The position numbers were made by a program, and so were the translations under genes. This document shows, one piece after another, positions 8,930 to 18,404 of a stretch of DNA of 64,000 bases (positions are counted from its first letter, which is position 1; each line of letters begins with the position of its first letter). The stretch comes from Mycobacteroides immunogenum (lineage in GTDB: Bacteria > Actinomycetota > Actinomycetes > Mycobacteriales > Mycobacteriaceae). The stretch covers positions 1,736,001-1,800,000 of the forward strand of contig NZ_CP011530.1 in the NCBI RefSeq assembly GCF_001605725.1, read 5' to 3'. Below the pieces are notes generated by a model, which saw only the letters and a list, made by a program, of their open reading frames with translations, ran no database searches and was not told the DNA's origin.

Positions 8930-9583
8930 ATGACCAGTCATCGGGATCGGGGATCGCATTCGGGTGCGTCCTCGCGTCGCGACTCGGTCCGGGGTGAGCA
9001 GAAGCTGCGCACCCGCACCGCCTTGATGGAGGCGGCTCTCGAACTCTCGCGTACCCAGGCCTTCTCGGGATTGAGCCTGCGTGATGTCGCCCGTGGTGCG
9101 GGAATCTCGCCGACGGCCTTCTACCGTCACTTCTCATCGCTGGATGACCTGGGCGTGGCGCTGGCCGAAGAGGGCATGCGCATTGCCCGTGGGATCGCGC
9201 GGGAAATCCGCCGGCGTGAACCGGCGACACTGGCCGAATCCATGGGCATCCTCGCCGAACAGGTGCAGGAAAATCCGGATCAGCTGCGGTTTGTGGTCAC
9301 CGAGCGGTACACCGCGCCCACCGAAGTGCGGAGGGCGGTGAGTATCGAGATGCGGCTACTTGCGGGGGAGCTGGCGATCGACCTGGCCCGGCGCGATCAG
9401 ATGCGGCTATGGGATTCGGTCGACCTCACCACCGCGGCCAATCTGATTCTGTCGATCGCGGCCAACGCGGTCGCCGAATTGGTGCAGCCCGACGCGGACA
9501 CCGCCGAGGTGGTTGAGGGCGCAACCAGCGCGTTGACGATGGCCTTCGTGGGCCTGCAGAACTGGAAGCCGTCTCAGCGCTAG
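8930..9583 (+). CDS. TetR-family regulator of the FabR/DesT type
   Basis: A 217-residue repressor transcribed divergently from the reductase-desaturase operon. The N-terminal helix-turn-helix (about residues 30-75: LSLRDVARGAGISPTAFYRHF) and the following LDDLGVALAEEG align well with E. coli FabR and Pseudomonas DesT, which sense unsaturated acyl-CoA and control desaturase or unsaturated-fatty-acid genes. The C-terminal part is the ligand-binding helical domain. ATG 8930 was preferred over the longer frame from 8843, which would run through the shared promoter; GTG 8921 is another possibility. Likely role: feedback control of membrane fatty-acid unsaturation through the neighbouring operon. 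Confidence 0.8.
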   Translation: MTSHRDRGSHSGASSRRDSVRGEQKLRTRTALMEAALELSRTQAFSGLSLRDVARGAGISPTAFYRHFSSLDDLGVALAEEGMRIARGIAREIRRREPATLAESMGILAEQVQENPDQLRFVVTERYTAPTEVRRAVSIEMRLLAGELAIDLARRDQMRLWDSVDLTTAANLILSIAANAVAELVQPDADTAEVVEGATSALTMAFVGLQNWKPSQR

Positions 9584-9741
9584 CCGCGACGTTCCGACTC
9601 GCCGAGCCGCTGATGTAGCCGGTCGCGGATCTCCTCGACCGTGTAGGCCTCGCGTTTACGTTGATCCCGGGCCACCAGCACGCCCCCAGCGGCCACCCCG
9701 ACCGCCCCGGCGAGCCCGACCCACTTCCACATGTTGGCCAT
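9580..9741 (-). CDS. Small single-span membrane protein (53 residues)
   Basis: A short gene: ATG at 9741, stop at 9580-9582. The product begins MANMWKWVGLAGAVGVAAGG and continues as one transmembrane helix, then a basic segment RDQRKREAY and a charged helix TVEEIRDRLHQRL. The first part spans the membrane and the rest is likely cytoplasmic. It overlaps the stop of the TetR gene by four bases in convergent orientation. On the other side it faces the permuted-papain-like gene head to head, with only 22 bases between starts. I recall similar tiny proteins in other mycobacteria, but no function. Confidence 0.7.
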   Translation of the reverse strand: MANMWKWVGLAGAVGVAAGGVLVARDQRKREAYTVEEIRDRLHQRLGESERRG

Positions 9742-9763
9742 CAGTCCAGGCTACGGTGCGAAC

Positions 9764-10468
9764 ATGGCCGAGCAACGGAGTGTGTCGATCGAGCAGGCAC
9801 TTGATGCGACACGGACCGGCGACATTTGGGTGTTCCGCGGACGATCCGGTCCCGACCGACTCATCCAGACGTTGTCGAACAGTCCGGTCAATCACGTTGG
9901 TATGACGCTGGCGATCGACGATCTGCCGCCGCTGATGTGGCACGCGGAACTCGGCAACAAGCTCACCGACGTGTGGACGGGCGATAACCACCGGGGAGTG
10001 CAACTGCACGATGCCCGCGCGGCGATCGAGCGGTGGGTACACGTATACGGGCAGCGGTGCTGGCTGCGCCAACTCAGCCCTCGGGTCACCCGCGAGCAGG
10101 AGGACACCGCATTGCGTGTGGTGGCGCGCATGGATGGGACTCCATTTCCGGCGACAGCCCGGCTGACCGGCCGTTGGATGCGCGGGCGGCTTCCCACCGT
10201 CAGCGACCTCACGCGTGGACTTCCCTTCGTGCACAAGAAGGTTCGCGAGGTTGCCGAGCGGGATATTCAGAAGAAACGGCAGGCCGGGCTGGAAACGGCG
10301 TTTTGTGCCGAGACGGTGGCGATCACCCTGGAGGAGATGGGGCTGCTCATCACCGAAAAGCGGTCAAACTACTTCGATCCGGGATCGTTCTGGAGTGGCG
10401 ATGACTTGCCGCTGGCGCCGGGCTACTCACTGGGTAGGGAGATCGCGGTTGAGGTGCCTGAGCCTTAA
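9764..10468 (+). CDS. Permuted papain-like (YiiX/NlpC-P60-type) cysteine hydrolase, putative
   Basis: A 234-residue cytosolic protein. The order of catalytic-looking residues is that of the permuted papain fold (YiiX/YaeF, LRAT): GDIWVFRGRSG, then the His in VNHVGMTLAI, and much later the Cys in ETAFCAETVAITLEEMG. Known relatives cut amide or thioester bonds of lipids or peptides; the substrate here is not known. ATG 9764 was chosen because the longer frame from 9731 overlaps the head-to-head small membrane gene. There is no signal peptide. The family call rests on the H...C pattern and the local motif style and is moderately sure. Confidence 0.6.
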   Translation: MAEQRSVSIEQALDATRTGDIWVFRGRSGPDRLIQTLSNSPVNHVGMTLAIDDLPPLMWHAELGNKLTDVWTGDNHRGVQLHDARAAIERWVHVYGQRCWLRQLSPRVTREQEDTALRVVARMDGTPFPATARLTGRWMRGRLPTVSDLTRGLPFVHKKVREVAERDIQKKRQAGLETAFCAETVAITLEEMGLLITEKRSNYFDPGSFWSGDDLPLAPGYSLGREIAVEVPEP

Positions 10469-10480
10469 CGGGATTGTGGC

Positions 10481-10852
10481 TCAGTTCATCTGGATCGAAT
10501 GCGCAAGCTGTTCGGCGGACGCGATGTCTCCCTCGTTGTCGAAGTACACGGCGAGATGGACATGGCTGGACAGGCCGACGGCAGCTGTGTAGAGGGCCGG
10601 AGCGCGCCCGTCGGCGGATTGTTCATCCAATCGGTACGAGTGGAACAGGACGTTCCCGGTCGCCCAGTTCTTGCGGTCGTAGCCAGCGGGCGATGTGCCC
10701 TGGAGAACCTTGGCCAACCGCGCCTGCGGCTCCTCGTCGTTGACCCACACGGTGATCCATGCCGTGAGACCTGGACGCCACAGTACGAGCTGCCCATCCT
10801 CAACCCTGCGGTTCATCGGTTCGGGTAACGCGATACTGCAGTCCTGGGTCAT
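10481..10852 (-). CDS. Hypothetical protein next to the DUF2185 gene
   Basis: A roughly 123-residue soluble acidic protein with no recognised domain. The sequence (REDGQ-like start region, then LVLWRPGLTAWITVWVN and a C-terminal HLAVYFDNEGDIASA) suggests a mixed alpha/beta fold, and a domain like those of small immunity or SUKH-type partners is possible but unproven. The open frame extends to 10945, which would overlap the upstream DUF2185 gene by 146 bases; ATG 10852 (MTQDCS) or ATG 10816 (MNRRVEDG) reduce the overlap to 53 or 17 bases. The start is therefore uncertain. It is the last gene of the fdhF-fdhD strand block. Confidence 0.6.
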   Translation of the reverse strand: MTQDCSIALPEPMNRRVEDGQLVLWRPGLTAWITVWVNDEEPQARLAKVLQGTSPAGYDRKNWATGNVLFHSYRLDEQSADGRAPALYTAAVGLSSHVHLAVYFDNEGDIASAEQLAHSIQMN

Positions 10853-11159
10853 ATCGAATCGGCCGTCGGCCCAAGGAAAGTCCGGGTTCAAACCAAGTGG
10901 GTGGGAAGCGTCGATGAGGCAGTATCGCGCGGTCATAGTTGGCAATGGTGTTCAGCGAGTACAGGCCCAGATTCCCGGCATCGTCGACATACTCCTGGCT
11001 CTCGTCGCCGGTGAAGAAGTTCCAGCCGGAGTAATCGCGGAACATGAAGCCCACCGGCCGGCCGTCAACAGTGATCCGATCGCTCGCGATGCAAGCCTCG
11101 TTCCGCGCGAGGTCGGGAACTATTTGATCGGCAGAGAGCCAGAACGCTTTGTCTGTCAT
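10800..11159 (-). CDS. DUF2185 / Imm33-type protein
   Basis: A 119-residue protein with the clear DUF2185 signature: [20 protein letters not shown], then [21 protein letters not shown] and a C-terminal basic stretch. The family is annotated in Pfam as an immunity-protein-like (Imm33) domain found near polymorphic toxin genes, but it also occurs alone in many bacteria as a housekeeping protein of unknown role. ATG 11159 overlaps the fdhD stop by four bases, so it is translationally coupled to fdhD. No toxin gene lies in the window next to it. The domain is sure; a role in immunity is not. Confidence 0.8.
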   Translation of the reverse strand: MTDKAFWLSADQIVPDLARNEACIASDRITVDGRPVGFMFRDYSGWNFFTGDESQEYVDDAGNLGLYSLNTIANYDRAILPHRRFPPTWFEPGLSLGRRPIRYDPGLQYRVTRTDEPQG

Positions 11160-11980
11160 CCAGTCACCCGATCGGCCCGGGTGTAGACGTTCATGCTGTC
11201 CTCCCGCAGGAATGCCACCAGCGTCATCCCGGACTGTGCCGCGAGATCCACCGCCAGTGACGAGGGTGCCGACACCGCGGCCAGGATGGGAATGCCCGCC
11301 ATGGTCGCCTTCTGAGCGAGCTCGAAGGAGGCGCGTCCGCTGACCAACAGCGCGGTCCCGCCCAGCGGCACCTTGTCGTTCTCGAGTGCCCACCCGATGA
11401 CCTTGTCCACCGCGTTGTGTCGGCCAATGTCCTCGCGTGCGGCCAGCATGGTCCCGTCCACGGTGAACAGTGCGGCGGCGTGCAGCCCGCCGGTGGCTGC
11501 GAAAACCTTTTGTTTCGAACGAAGTTTGTCCGACAGGCCGGACAGCGTGCCCGAGTCGATGGTGGACGGGTCATCGCCGGGGGAGAAGCGGCTGATGGTG
11601 CGCACCGCGTCCAGCGAGGCCTTGCCGCAGACGCCACACGAGGACGTGGTGTAGAAATTCCGCGTCACGGTCGGGTCGGGAGCGTCAACGCCCGGCGCGA
11701 GCGTGACGTCCAGAACGTTGTAGGTGTTCAGGCCGTCGGGCCCCTCGCCCTGGCAGTACCGCACGGTCAGCAGGTCGTCGCGGCTGGCGATGACTCCTTC
11801 GGTCAGCAGGAACCCTTGGGTGAGTTCGACATCGGATCCTGGAGTGCGCATGGTGACCGCGACCGCCTGCCCGTTCACCCGAATCTCCAAGGGCTCCTCG
11901 ACAACCAGGGTCTCGCTACGGTCGCCACGCCCCGCGCCCTCGATGCGCCGGATCTTGCGTCTATCGGTGACCCTACCCAC
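11156..11980 (-). CDS. fdhD: Sulfurtransferase FdhD, formate dehydrogenase accessory protein
   Basis: FdhD transfers sulfur to the molybdenum cofactor so that formate-dehydrogenase-type enzymes become active. The 274-residue product has the functional pair Cys115 and Cys118 in [12 protein letters not shown], the nucleotide-binding-like [18 protein letters not shown] and [19 protein letters not shown] motif (here [17 protein letters not shown]). The start is GTG 11980, overlapping the end of fdhF by eight bases. The fdhF-fdhD order is that of Rv2900c-Rv2899c in M. tuberculosis. Its stop overlaps the DUF2185 gene. Confidence 0.95.
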   Translation of the reverse strand: MGRVTDRRKIRRIEGAGRGDRSETLVVEEPLEIRVNGQAVAVTMRTPGSDVELTQGFLLTEGVIASRDDLLTVRYCQGEGPDGLNTYNVLDVTLAPGVDAPDPTVTRNFYTTSSCGVCGKASLDAVRTISRFSPGDDPSTIDSGTLSGLSDKLRSKQKVFAATGGLHAAALFTVDGTMLAAREDIGRHNAVDKVIGWALENDKVPLGGTALLVSGRASFELAQKATMAGIPILAAVSAPSSLAVDLAAQSGMTLVAFLREDSMNVYTRADRVTG

Positions 11981-14294
11981 GAGCGGCCAGCCGGATCACC
12001 ACAGCCTTGGAGGCCGGGGTATTGGAACGCTCGGCGACATGATCAAGGGGCACAAGCGGATTGGTTTCCGGGTAATACGCGGCGGCATTCCCACGCGGAG
12101 TGGAGTAGGGCACCACCAGAAAGTCTTCGGCTCTACGCTCCTCAATCGCCCCGTCCTTGCCTGGGTACTCGGACACCAGATCGACCCGCGATCCCTCGGA
12201 TAACCCCAATGCCGCAAGGTCTTCCGGATTAACAAAGATCACCCGCCGCCCGCCCTTGACACCGCGGTAGCGGTCGTCCAGACCGTAGATGGTGGTGTTG
12301 TACTGATCGTGACTACGCAGGGTCTGCAGTACCAGCCGGCCTTCGGGCACGGGTACCCATTCCAGCGGTGCTACCGAGAAGTTGGCCTTCCCCGTGTGCG
12401 TGGGGAAGTGGCGATCGTCGCGAGGTGGGTGCGGGAGCGCGAAACCGTCCGGTTGGCGCACCTTGGTGTTGTAGTCGGCGCATCCGGGCACCACCCGGGA
12501 GATCGCATCGCGGATGGTGTCGTAATTGTCGGCGAACCGCTCCCAGGGCACGGGATGCGCGGGCCCCAAGGTGGCGCGTGCCAGCTGGCACACGATGGCG
12601 ACCTCACTGCGCAGCAAGTTGCCCGGGGGGTGCAGACTGCCGCGTGACAGGTGCACCATGGACATCGAATCCTCTACGGAAACCAGCTGTTTACCGGATT
12701 TCTGGATGTCCCTATCGGTGCGCCCGAGGGTGGGCAGGATCAGTGCGGTGCGCCCGTTCACCAGGTGGCTGCGATTGAGCTTGGTGGAGATCTGCACGGT
12801 GAGGGCGCAGTTGCCCAGGGCCGCCTCGGTGACGGCGGTGTCCGGCGTGGCGGCGGCGAAGTTGCCGCCCATACCGATGAACACGGAAACATTGCCGTCG
12901 CGCATGGCCCGGATCGCGTCGACCGTGTCGAAACCGTGCTTACGGGGCGCCGCGATGCCGAATTCGGCATCCAGTGCGGCCAGGAACGATTCGGGCATCT
13001 TCTCCCAAATGCCCATCGTCCGATCGCCCTGGACATTCGAATGGCCACGAACGGGACACACGCCCGCACCCGGCTTGCCGATCATGCCGCGCATCAGCAG
13101 CAAGTTGGTCGCTTCGCCTATGGTCGCGACCGCGTGGCGGTGCTGGGTGAGGCCCATGGCCCAACAGAAGATGGTGCGCTTGGACTCGGCCAGGAGTTTG
13201 GCCACGGTCTTGAGCTGGGGCATCTCGATACCCGTTGCCCGCGTGACGGTTTCCCAATCAACCTGGCGAGTGCGCGCAGCCCATTGCTCGTAGCCCGCGC
13301 AGTGCTCGTCGATGAATCGCCGGTCGATCACGCTCCCCGGATGGGCGTCCTCAGCCTCCAGCAGCAGACGGCCGAGGCCGGCGAACAACGCCATATCCCC
13401 GCCGAGCCGGATCTGCACGAACTCGTCGGCGATCGCCACACCATGTCCGACCACCCCGTGCGCCTTCTGCGGATCCTTGAACCGCAGCAGGCCGGCCTCG
13501 GGGAGGGGATTGACGGCAATGATCTTGGCGCCATTGGCTTTCGCCTTCTCCAGGACCGATAACATGCGGGGGTGATTGGTGCCGGGATTCTGGCCCGCGA
13601 TCAGGATGACGTCGGCGTGCTCGAGATCGGGCACTGATACCGAACCCTTGCCGATTCCGATCGAGTCCGTCAACGCGGTGCCCGACGATTCATGACACAT
13701 GTTGGAGCAGTCGGGCAGGTTGTTGGTGCCCAGGCTACGTACCAACAGCTGGTAGCAGAACGCGGCCTCATTACTGGTGCGCCCGGAGGTATAGAACACC
13801 AGGCGGTCGGGATCCGCGGCCGCCCTGATTTCGTCGGCGATGAGTGTGTAGGCGTCATCCCAATCGATGGGGCGGTAGTGAGATTCGCCTGGGCGTAACA
13901 CCATCGGGTGAGTCAGGCGGCCTTGCTGACTGAGCCAATATTCGGGTGCCTGGCGGAGTTGGTCCACTGAATACTCGGCAAAGAACGCCGGAGTGACGGT
14001 GCGCGTCGTTGCCTCTTCCGCGACGGCTTTGGCGCCGTTCTCGCAGAATTCCGCCAGTTTGCGGTGTCCGGGAGTTTCGGGCCAGGCGCAGCCGGGGCAG
14101 TCAAACCCGTGTCGCTGATTCAGCTTCGTCAGCGTTGCCGCGGTGCGCAGCGGGCCCATTTGTTCGATACCGCGTTGCAGGGAAACTCCCACCGCAGTCA
14201 TCCCTGCCGCCACGCCCTTCGCCCCGGTGACGGCGAGATCGGCCTCGGAGCCTTGATGGACCGTCGGTATCCGGTGCCCGGTCATGGTTCTCAT
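11973..14294 (-). CDS. fdhF: Formate dehydrogenase-like molybdopterin oxidoreductase (FdhF/YdeP family)
   Basis: A 773-residue molybdenum enzyme of the FdhF/YdeP branch (TIGR01701 type). It has an N-terminal CPGC pair in [10 protein letters not shown] (Cys66 and Cys69), the family signature NMCHESSG near the active site, and molybdopterin-guanine-dinucleotide contacts such as [13 protein letters not shown]. Family members are called formate dehydrogenase alpha subunits, though YdeP-type proteins have roles in acid resistance and the true substrate is not proven. The frame stays open upstream to 14633, but ATG 14294 (or 14285) matches the usual length of about 780. It heads the fdhF-fdhD-DUF2185 unit. 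Confidence 0.88.
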   Translation of the reverse strand: MRTMTGHRIPTVHQGSEADLAVTGAKGVAAGMTAVGVSLQRGIEQMGPLRTAATLTKLNQRHGFDCPGCAWPETPGHRKLAEFCENGAKAVAEEATTRTVTPAFFAEYSVDQLRQAPEYWLSQQGRLTHPMVLRPGESHYRPIDWDDAYTLIADEIRAAADPDRLVFYTSGRTSNEAAFCYQLLVRSLGTNNLPDCSNMCHESSGTALTDSIGIGKGSVSVPDLEHADVILIAGQNPGTNHPRMLSVLEKAKANGAKIIAVNPLPEAGLLRFKDPQKAHGVVGHGVAIADEFVQIRLGGDMALFAGLGRLLLEAEDAHPGSVIDRRFIDEHCAGYEQWAARTRQVDWETVTRATGIEMPQLKTVAKLLAESKRTIFCWAMGLTQHRHAVATIGEATNLLLMRGMIGKPGAGVCPVRGHSNVQGDRTMGIWEKMPESFLAALDAEFGIAAPRKHGFDTVDAIRAMRDGNVSVFIGMGGNFAAATPDTAVTEAALGNCALTVQISTKLNRSHLVNGRTALILPTLGRTDRDIQKSGKQLVSVEDSMSMVHLSRGSLHPPGNLLRSEVAIVCQLARATLGPAHPVPWERFADNYDTIRDAISRVVPGCADYNTKVRQPDGFALPHPPRDDRHFPTHTGKANFSVAPLEWVPVPEGRLVLQTLRSHDQYNTTIYGLDDRYRGVKGGRRVIFVNPEDLAALGLSEGSRVDLVSEYPGKDGAIEERRAEDFLVVPYSTPRGNAAAYYPETNPLVPLDHVAERSNTPASKAVVIRLAARG

Positions 14295-14635
14295 TCTGGA
14301 CCCGTCGTTGAATTTGGGCGCCGCAACCCCGGGATGGTGTTTCTCTGGTGGGCGGCCCCCACTCGTTCTGGGGGACTGCACCAAGGGCAACCAAGCAGAT
14401 GCTTGGCTGATCCTTGTGATTTGCCTCACGTCTACTGATGGGTATCGAGGCAACAGCACTGGCCAGGCAGCGAGAATGGCTCGACAGGTGTCAAGTTTCG
14501 TACCTGCGGGTATGCCCTGGTCAAGGTCAACGGTGTGAAAGTGCAATAATCGGTACCGAGAGTGACAGAAAACTCTGCTGAATGGTGGCGTACGTACCGT
14601 CACCGCCAGAGTTCGTCGTGAAAGGTAGGTCACCG
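14295..14635. promoter_or_regulatory. Divergent intergenic region fdhF / korA
   Basis: These 341 bases separate the minus-strand fdhF from the plus-strand korA and must hold both promoters. I see no gene in them; the open frames that cross the region are upstream extensions of fdhF and korA without ribosome binding sites. Just before korA lies GTGAAAGGTAGG (14618-14629), whose AGG is six bases ahead of the GTG at 14636 and decides that start. No convincing operator symmetry was found. Confidence 0.5.
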
Positions 14636-16543
14636 GTGGGCGACGGAGCCGTATCGGAGAAGCTGGAAAAAGTCGTTATCCGGTTTGCTGGAGACTCTGG
14701 CGACGGAATGCAGCTCACCGGAGACCGATTTACCTCCGAAGCCGCGATCTTCGGCAACGACCTGGCAACCCAGCCGAACTATCCCGCCGAGATCCGGGCC
14801 CCTCAGGGCACACTCCCCGGTGTTTCGTCCTTCCAGATCCAGATTGCCGACTACGACATCCTCACCGCGGGCGACCGGCCCGACGTGCTGGTGGCGATGA
14901 ACCCGGCGGCACTCAAGGCCAACATCGGCGATCTGCCACGTGGCGGCATGGTGATCGCCAACTCCGACGAGTTCACCAAGCGCAACCTGGCCAAGGTCGG
15001 CTACCAGTCCGATCCGCTGGAGCACGATGACATGTCCGACTACGTGGTCTATCAGGTTCCGATGACCACCTTGGCGCTTGGTGCCGTCGAACCCGCCGGC
15101 GTTTCCAAGAAGGACGGCGCGCGCACCAAGAACATGTTCGCGCTGGGCCTGCTGTCCTGGATGTACCACCGCCCGCTGGAGGGCACCGAGCAGTTCTTGC
15201 GTGAGAAGTTCGCGAAGAAGCCCGACGTGGCAGAGGCCAACATTCTGGCCTTCCGGGCGGGCTGGAACTACGGCGAAACCACCGAGGCCTTCGGAACCAC
15301 CTACGAGGTGGCCAAGGCATCGCTGCCCGCCGGCGAGTACCGGCAGGTCTCGGGCAACACGGCGCTGGCCTATGGCGTCGTCGCCGCGGGGCAGCTTGCA
15401 AAGACTCAGGTGGTGCTCGGTACCTACCCGATCACCCCGGCCTCGGACATCCTGCACGAGCTGAGCAAGCTCAAGAACTTTGGCGTGCTGACCTTCCAGG
15501 CCGAGGACGAGATCGCCGGAATCGGTGCGGCCCTGGGTGCTTCGTTCGGTGGCGCGCTCGGCGTCACCAGCACCTCCGGCCCCGGTGTGGCGCTCAAGAG
15601 CGAGGCGGTGGGTCTGGCGGTGATGACGGAACTGCCGCTGCTGGTGATCGATGTGCAGCGTGGCGGACCGTCGACAGGCCTACCCACCAAAACCGAGCAA
15701 GCCGACCTGCTGCAGGCCCTCTACGGCCGCAACGGCGAGTCGCCCATTGCGGTACTTGCGCCGCGTTCGCCCTCGGACTGCTTCGACATCGCCGTGGAGG
15801 CGGTGCGGATTGCGCTCACCTACCGGACCCCGGTGATGATCCTGTCCGACGGAGCGATTGCCAACGGCTCTGAGCCGTGGGCCATCCCGGACATCGCGAG
15901 CTATCCGCCGATCGAGCACACCTTCGCCTCACCCGACCAGGACTTCGCGCCCTACAACCGCGACCCGGAGACGCTGGCCCGCCAGTTTGCCGTCCCCGGA
16001 ACCCCCGGCCTTGAGCACCGCATCGGCGGCCTGGAGAAGGCGAACGGCTCGGGCAACATCTCCTATGACCCGGCCAACCACGATCTGATGGTGCGCTTGC
16101 GCCAGCTCAAGATCGACGGAATCACGGTGCCGGACTTAGAGGTTGACGATCCGACCGGTGACGCGGGGCTGCTCATGATCGGCTGGGGCAGCTCGTACGG
16201 ACCCATCGGTGAGGCCTGCCGGCGTGCCCGTCGCAAGGGGCTGAAGGTGGCGCATGCTCATCTGCGACATCTCAATCCTTTCCCGCAGAACCTCGGTGAG
16301 GTACTGCGCAAGTACCCGAAGGTCGTTCTGCCCGAGATGAATCTTGGACAGCTGTCGCTGCTGCTGCGCGGCAAGTACCTGGTGGATGTCCAGTCGGTGA
16401 CGAAGGTGCAGGGCATGGCCTTCCTCGCTGACGAGGTTGAAGGAATCATCGATGCGGCCCTGGATGGGTCGCTCGCCGAAAAGGAAAGTCAGAAGGCTGT
16501 TCTCGCGCGTGAATCCGCGGTGGCCGTAGGGGATCGAGCATGA
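14636..16543 (+). CDS. korA: 2-oxoglutarate:ferredoxin oxidoreductase, alpha/gamma fusion subunit
   Basis: KorA with KorB oxidises 2-oxoglutarate to succinyl-CoA using ferredoxin, a CoA-dependent alternative to the classical dehydrogenase in mycobacteria. The roughly 635-residue protein joins an N-terminal gamma domain (VVIRFAGDSGDGMQLTG, ANYPAEIRAPQGT-like NYPAEIRAPQG) to the pyrimidine-binding alpha domain (GTYPITPASDILHEL, TSTSGPGVALKSEAVGLAV). GTG 14636 has a good ribosome binding site; ATG 14582 would add 18 residues without one. Its stop overlaps korB by four bases. The order clpX ... korA-korB is shared with M. tuberculosis, where the genes are Rv2455c and Rv2454c. Confidence 0.95.
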   Translation: MGDGAVSEKLEKVVIRFAGDSGDGMQLTGDRFTSEAAIFGNDLATQPNYPAEIRAPQGTLPGVSSFQIQIADYDILTAGDRPDVLVAMNPAALKANIGDLPRGGMVIANSDEFTKRNLAKVGYQSDPLEHDDMSDYVVYQVPMTTLALGAVEPAGVSKKDGARTKNMFALGLLSWMYHRPLEGTEQFLREKFAKKPDVAEANILAFRAGWNYGETTEAFGTTYEVAKASLPAGEYRQVSGNTALAYGVVAAGQLAKTQVVLGTYPITPASDILHELSKLKNFGVLTFQAEDEIAGIGAALGASFGGALGVTSTSGPGVALKSEAVGLAVMTELPLLVIDVQRGGPSTGLPTKTEQADLLQALYGRNGESPIAVLAPRSPSDCFDIAVEAVRIALTYRTPVMILSDGAIANGSEPWAIPDIASYPPIEHTFASPDQDFAPYNRDPETLARQFAVPGTPGLEHRIGGLEKANGSGNISYDPANHDLMVRLRQLKIDGITVPDLEVDDPTGDAGLLMIGWGSSYGPIGEACRRARRKGLKVAHAHLRHLNPFPQNLGEVLRKYPKVVLPEMNLGQLSLLLRGKYLVDVQSVTKVQGMAFLADEVEGIIDAALDGSLAEKESQKAVLARESAVAVGDRA

Positions 16544-17646
16544 CCGACTTGTTGAACGAAGCCAGCACCGCGAACGGAACCGGCAGCCTGAACGGACTGG
16601 ATCTCGGCCTGACCGCCAATGCTCTGGTGCCGACCACCGATGTGGAGCAGAAGGCGAAGGACTTCACCTCCGATCAGGAGGTGCGCTGGTGCCCCGGATG
16701 TGGTGACTACGTCATCCTCAACACCATCCGCGGCTTCCTGCCTGAGCTTGGCCTTAAGCGCGAGAACATCGTGTTCATCAGCGGTATCGGCTGCTCCAGC
16801 CGATTCCCGTACTACCTGGACACCTACGGCATGCACTCGATTCACGGGCGCGCTCCTGCCATCGCGACCGGTTTAGCGCTGGCGCGTGAGGACCTGTCGG
16901 TGTGGGTGGTGACCGGTGACGGCGACGCGCTGTCCATCGGCGGTAACCACCTGATCCACACTCTGCGCCGCAACGTGAACCTGACAATTCTGTTGTTCAA
17001 CAACAGGATCTACGGCCTCACCAAGGGCCAGTACTCGCCGACCTCGGAGACCGGCAAGGTCACCAAGTCGACGCCGATGGGTTCGCTGGACTATCCGTTC
17101 AACCCGGTCTCGCTGGCGCTGGGCGCCGAGGCGACTTTCGTTGGGCGGGCGTTGGACTCGGACAAGAAGGGCCTGTCCGAGGTGCTGCGTGCGGCGGCCG
17201 CGCATCGCGGCGCCGCCCTGGTCGAGATTCTGCAGGACTGCCCGATCTTCAACGACGGGTCATTCGACCTGCTGCGCAAGGAGGGCGCCGAGCAGCGCGT
17301 CATCAACGTGCGCCACGGTGAGCCGATCACGTTTGGTGCCGAAGGTGAACTCTGCGTCATCCGTTCGGGTTTCGGCCTCGAAGTGGCCAAGACTGCCGAC
17401 GTGAAGGCGGAGGACATCGTGGTGCACGACGCGCATTCGGATGATCCGGCTTACGCATTCGCGCTGTCTCGGCTGTCGGAGCAGGACCTGGAGCACACCG
17501 TGATGGGTGTCTTCCGTAGCGTCCAGCGGCCGACCTACGACGATCAGGCGCGCGAGCAGCTGACCGCGGCAGCCGCGGCCAAGCCGAGTGATACCGCCGC
17601 GTTGCAGGCGCTTCTGACCGGTCGCGACACCTGGACCGTCGGCTAG
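16540..17646 (+). CDS. korB: 2-oxoglutarate:ferredoxin oxidoreductase, beta subunit
   Basis: The thiamine-diphosphate-binding partner of KorA. The 368-residue product has EVRWCPGCGDYVIL near residue 47, the TPP/Mg motif GDGDALSIGG with the following NVNLTILLFNN, and IYGLTKGQYSPTS, all characteristic of the beta subunits of 2-oxoacid:ferredoxin oxidoreductases. It starts at ATG 16540 inside the end of korA (ATGA overlap), so the two subunits are translationally coupled. A hairpin follows nine bases after the stop and probably ends the operon. Confidence 0.96.
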   Translation: MTDLLNEASTANGTGSLNGLDLGLTANALVPTTDVEQKAKDFTSDQEVRWCPGCGDYVILNTIRGFLPELGLKRENIVFISGIGCSSRFPYYLDTYGMHSIHGRAPAIATGLALAREDLSVWVVTGDGDALSIGGNHLIHTLRRNVNLTILLFNNRIYGLTKGQYSPTSETGKVTKSTPMGSLDYPFNPVSLALGAEATFVGRALDSDKKGLSEVLRAAAAHRGAALVEILQDCPIFNDGSFDLLRKEGAEQRVINVRHGEPITFGAEGELCVIRSGFGLEVAKTADVKAEDIVVHDAHSDDPAYAFALSRLSEQDLEHTVMGVFRSVQRPTYDDQAREQLTAAAAAKPSDTAALQALLTGRDTWTVG

Positions 17647-17654
17647 GTAGGTGC

Positions 17655-17684
17655 GTGCTACCGGGGAAATGGCGTCGGTAGCAC
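17655..17684 (+). terminator. Hairpin after korB
   Basis: A perfect 9-bp stem GTGCTACCG (17655-17663) / CGGTAGCAC (17676-17684) with a 12-base loop, followed by CTACTTTGGG. It is the likely transcription end of korA-korB. The outer flank (GTAGGTGC) repeats part of the stem and could form an alternative pairing. Confidence 0.5.
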
Positions 17685-17846
17685 CTACTTTGGGTTCCTG
17701 TCTGCCCGGCACTCGGTGTGCCTGGCCCTCTCTTGGCGCGCGAAATGCCGCTGCTCTCGTAAGATGCAATGACGTTGATGTTCTGGGCTGGCCGCGGCCG
17801 GTGCGCGAACTCAACCTTCATGCCCGAGATGTGAGGTGAGAAGGCC

Positions 17847-18155
17847 GTGAGACAGTCGCTGGTTGCGGTAGTGGCAGCAGTGACGGCTGTCGGGGCCTGG
17901 CTGGGTGGTGCGGTCGTCGCGGCGGCGGCTCCTGGCGGAGGTAACGCCAATGACGTCATCAATGAGCTGAAGGCCAACGGCTACCGGGTGATCATCACCA
18001 AGAGCGGGACCGGCGATTTGAGCAAGTGCACGGTCACGTCGGTGGAAAAGCAGTCCCCGGTGACGGATGTGGGTGCGGGGCGCGACGCGCAGAACTATCC
18101 GACCACCGTTCCGGTCACTCAGCGTAAGATCGCCGTCGTCGCGCTGCGCTGCTGA
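17847..18155 (+). CDS. Small exported protein with one disulfide-capable Cys pair
   Basis: A 102-residue protein. GTG 17847 follows GAGAAGG. The N-terminal 28 residues form a signal peptide (RQSLVAVVAAVTAVGAWLGG, cleavage near AAA-AP). The mature part begins with a Gly/Asn-rich segment, has the small domain DVINELKANGYRVIITKSGTG, and contains two cysteines, Cys60 and the last residue Cys102, that could pair outside the cytoplasm. Similar short mycobacterial secreted proteins exist without known function. It stands alone between korB and the long rpf upstream region. Confidence 0.75.
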   Translation: MRQSLVAVVAAVTAVGAWLGGAVVAAAAPGGGNANDVINELKANGYRVIITKSGTGDLSKCTVTSVEKQSPVTDVGAGRDAQNYPTTVPVTQRKIAVVALRC

Positions 18156-18404
18156 CCCGCCAGCGCAGCACAACTCCGACCGTCGACGCTGCCTAGCAGC
18201 GGAATACCTTGCGTGCCAGTGACTTTCCCGGGAGTGCCCGAAGATGTCGGACGTGGCCGCATTGTTTTATGTAAAAACTGTGTCGCAATTGGTAAATGGC
18301 AAATAGTGTTACTCCTGATAAAGGAGTTAATGTAGTGAAATTGTCAATTCGCCACGCCGTATGTTGTTGAAGTTCCTAATGTGGTTTGAGTGATTTGCCA
18401 CATT

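Noticed and set aside
11160..11393. Upstream extension of the DUF2185 gene within fdhD
   Set aside because: The extra residues are an out-of-frame reading of fdhD; the DUF2185 similarity begins at ATG 11159.
14295..14633. Upstream extension of fdhF to 14633
   Set aside because: It would add 113 residues not found in the family and cover the divergent promoter of korA; ATG 14294 gives the normal length.
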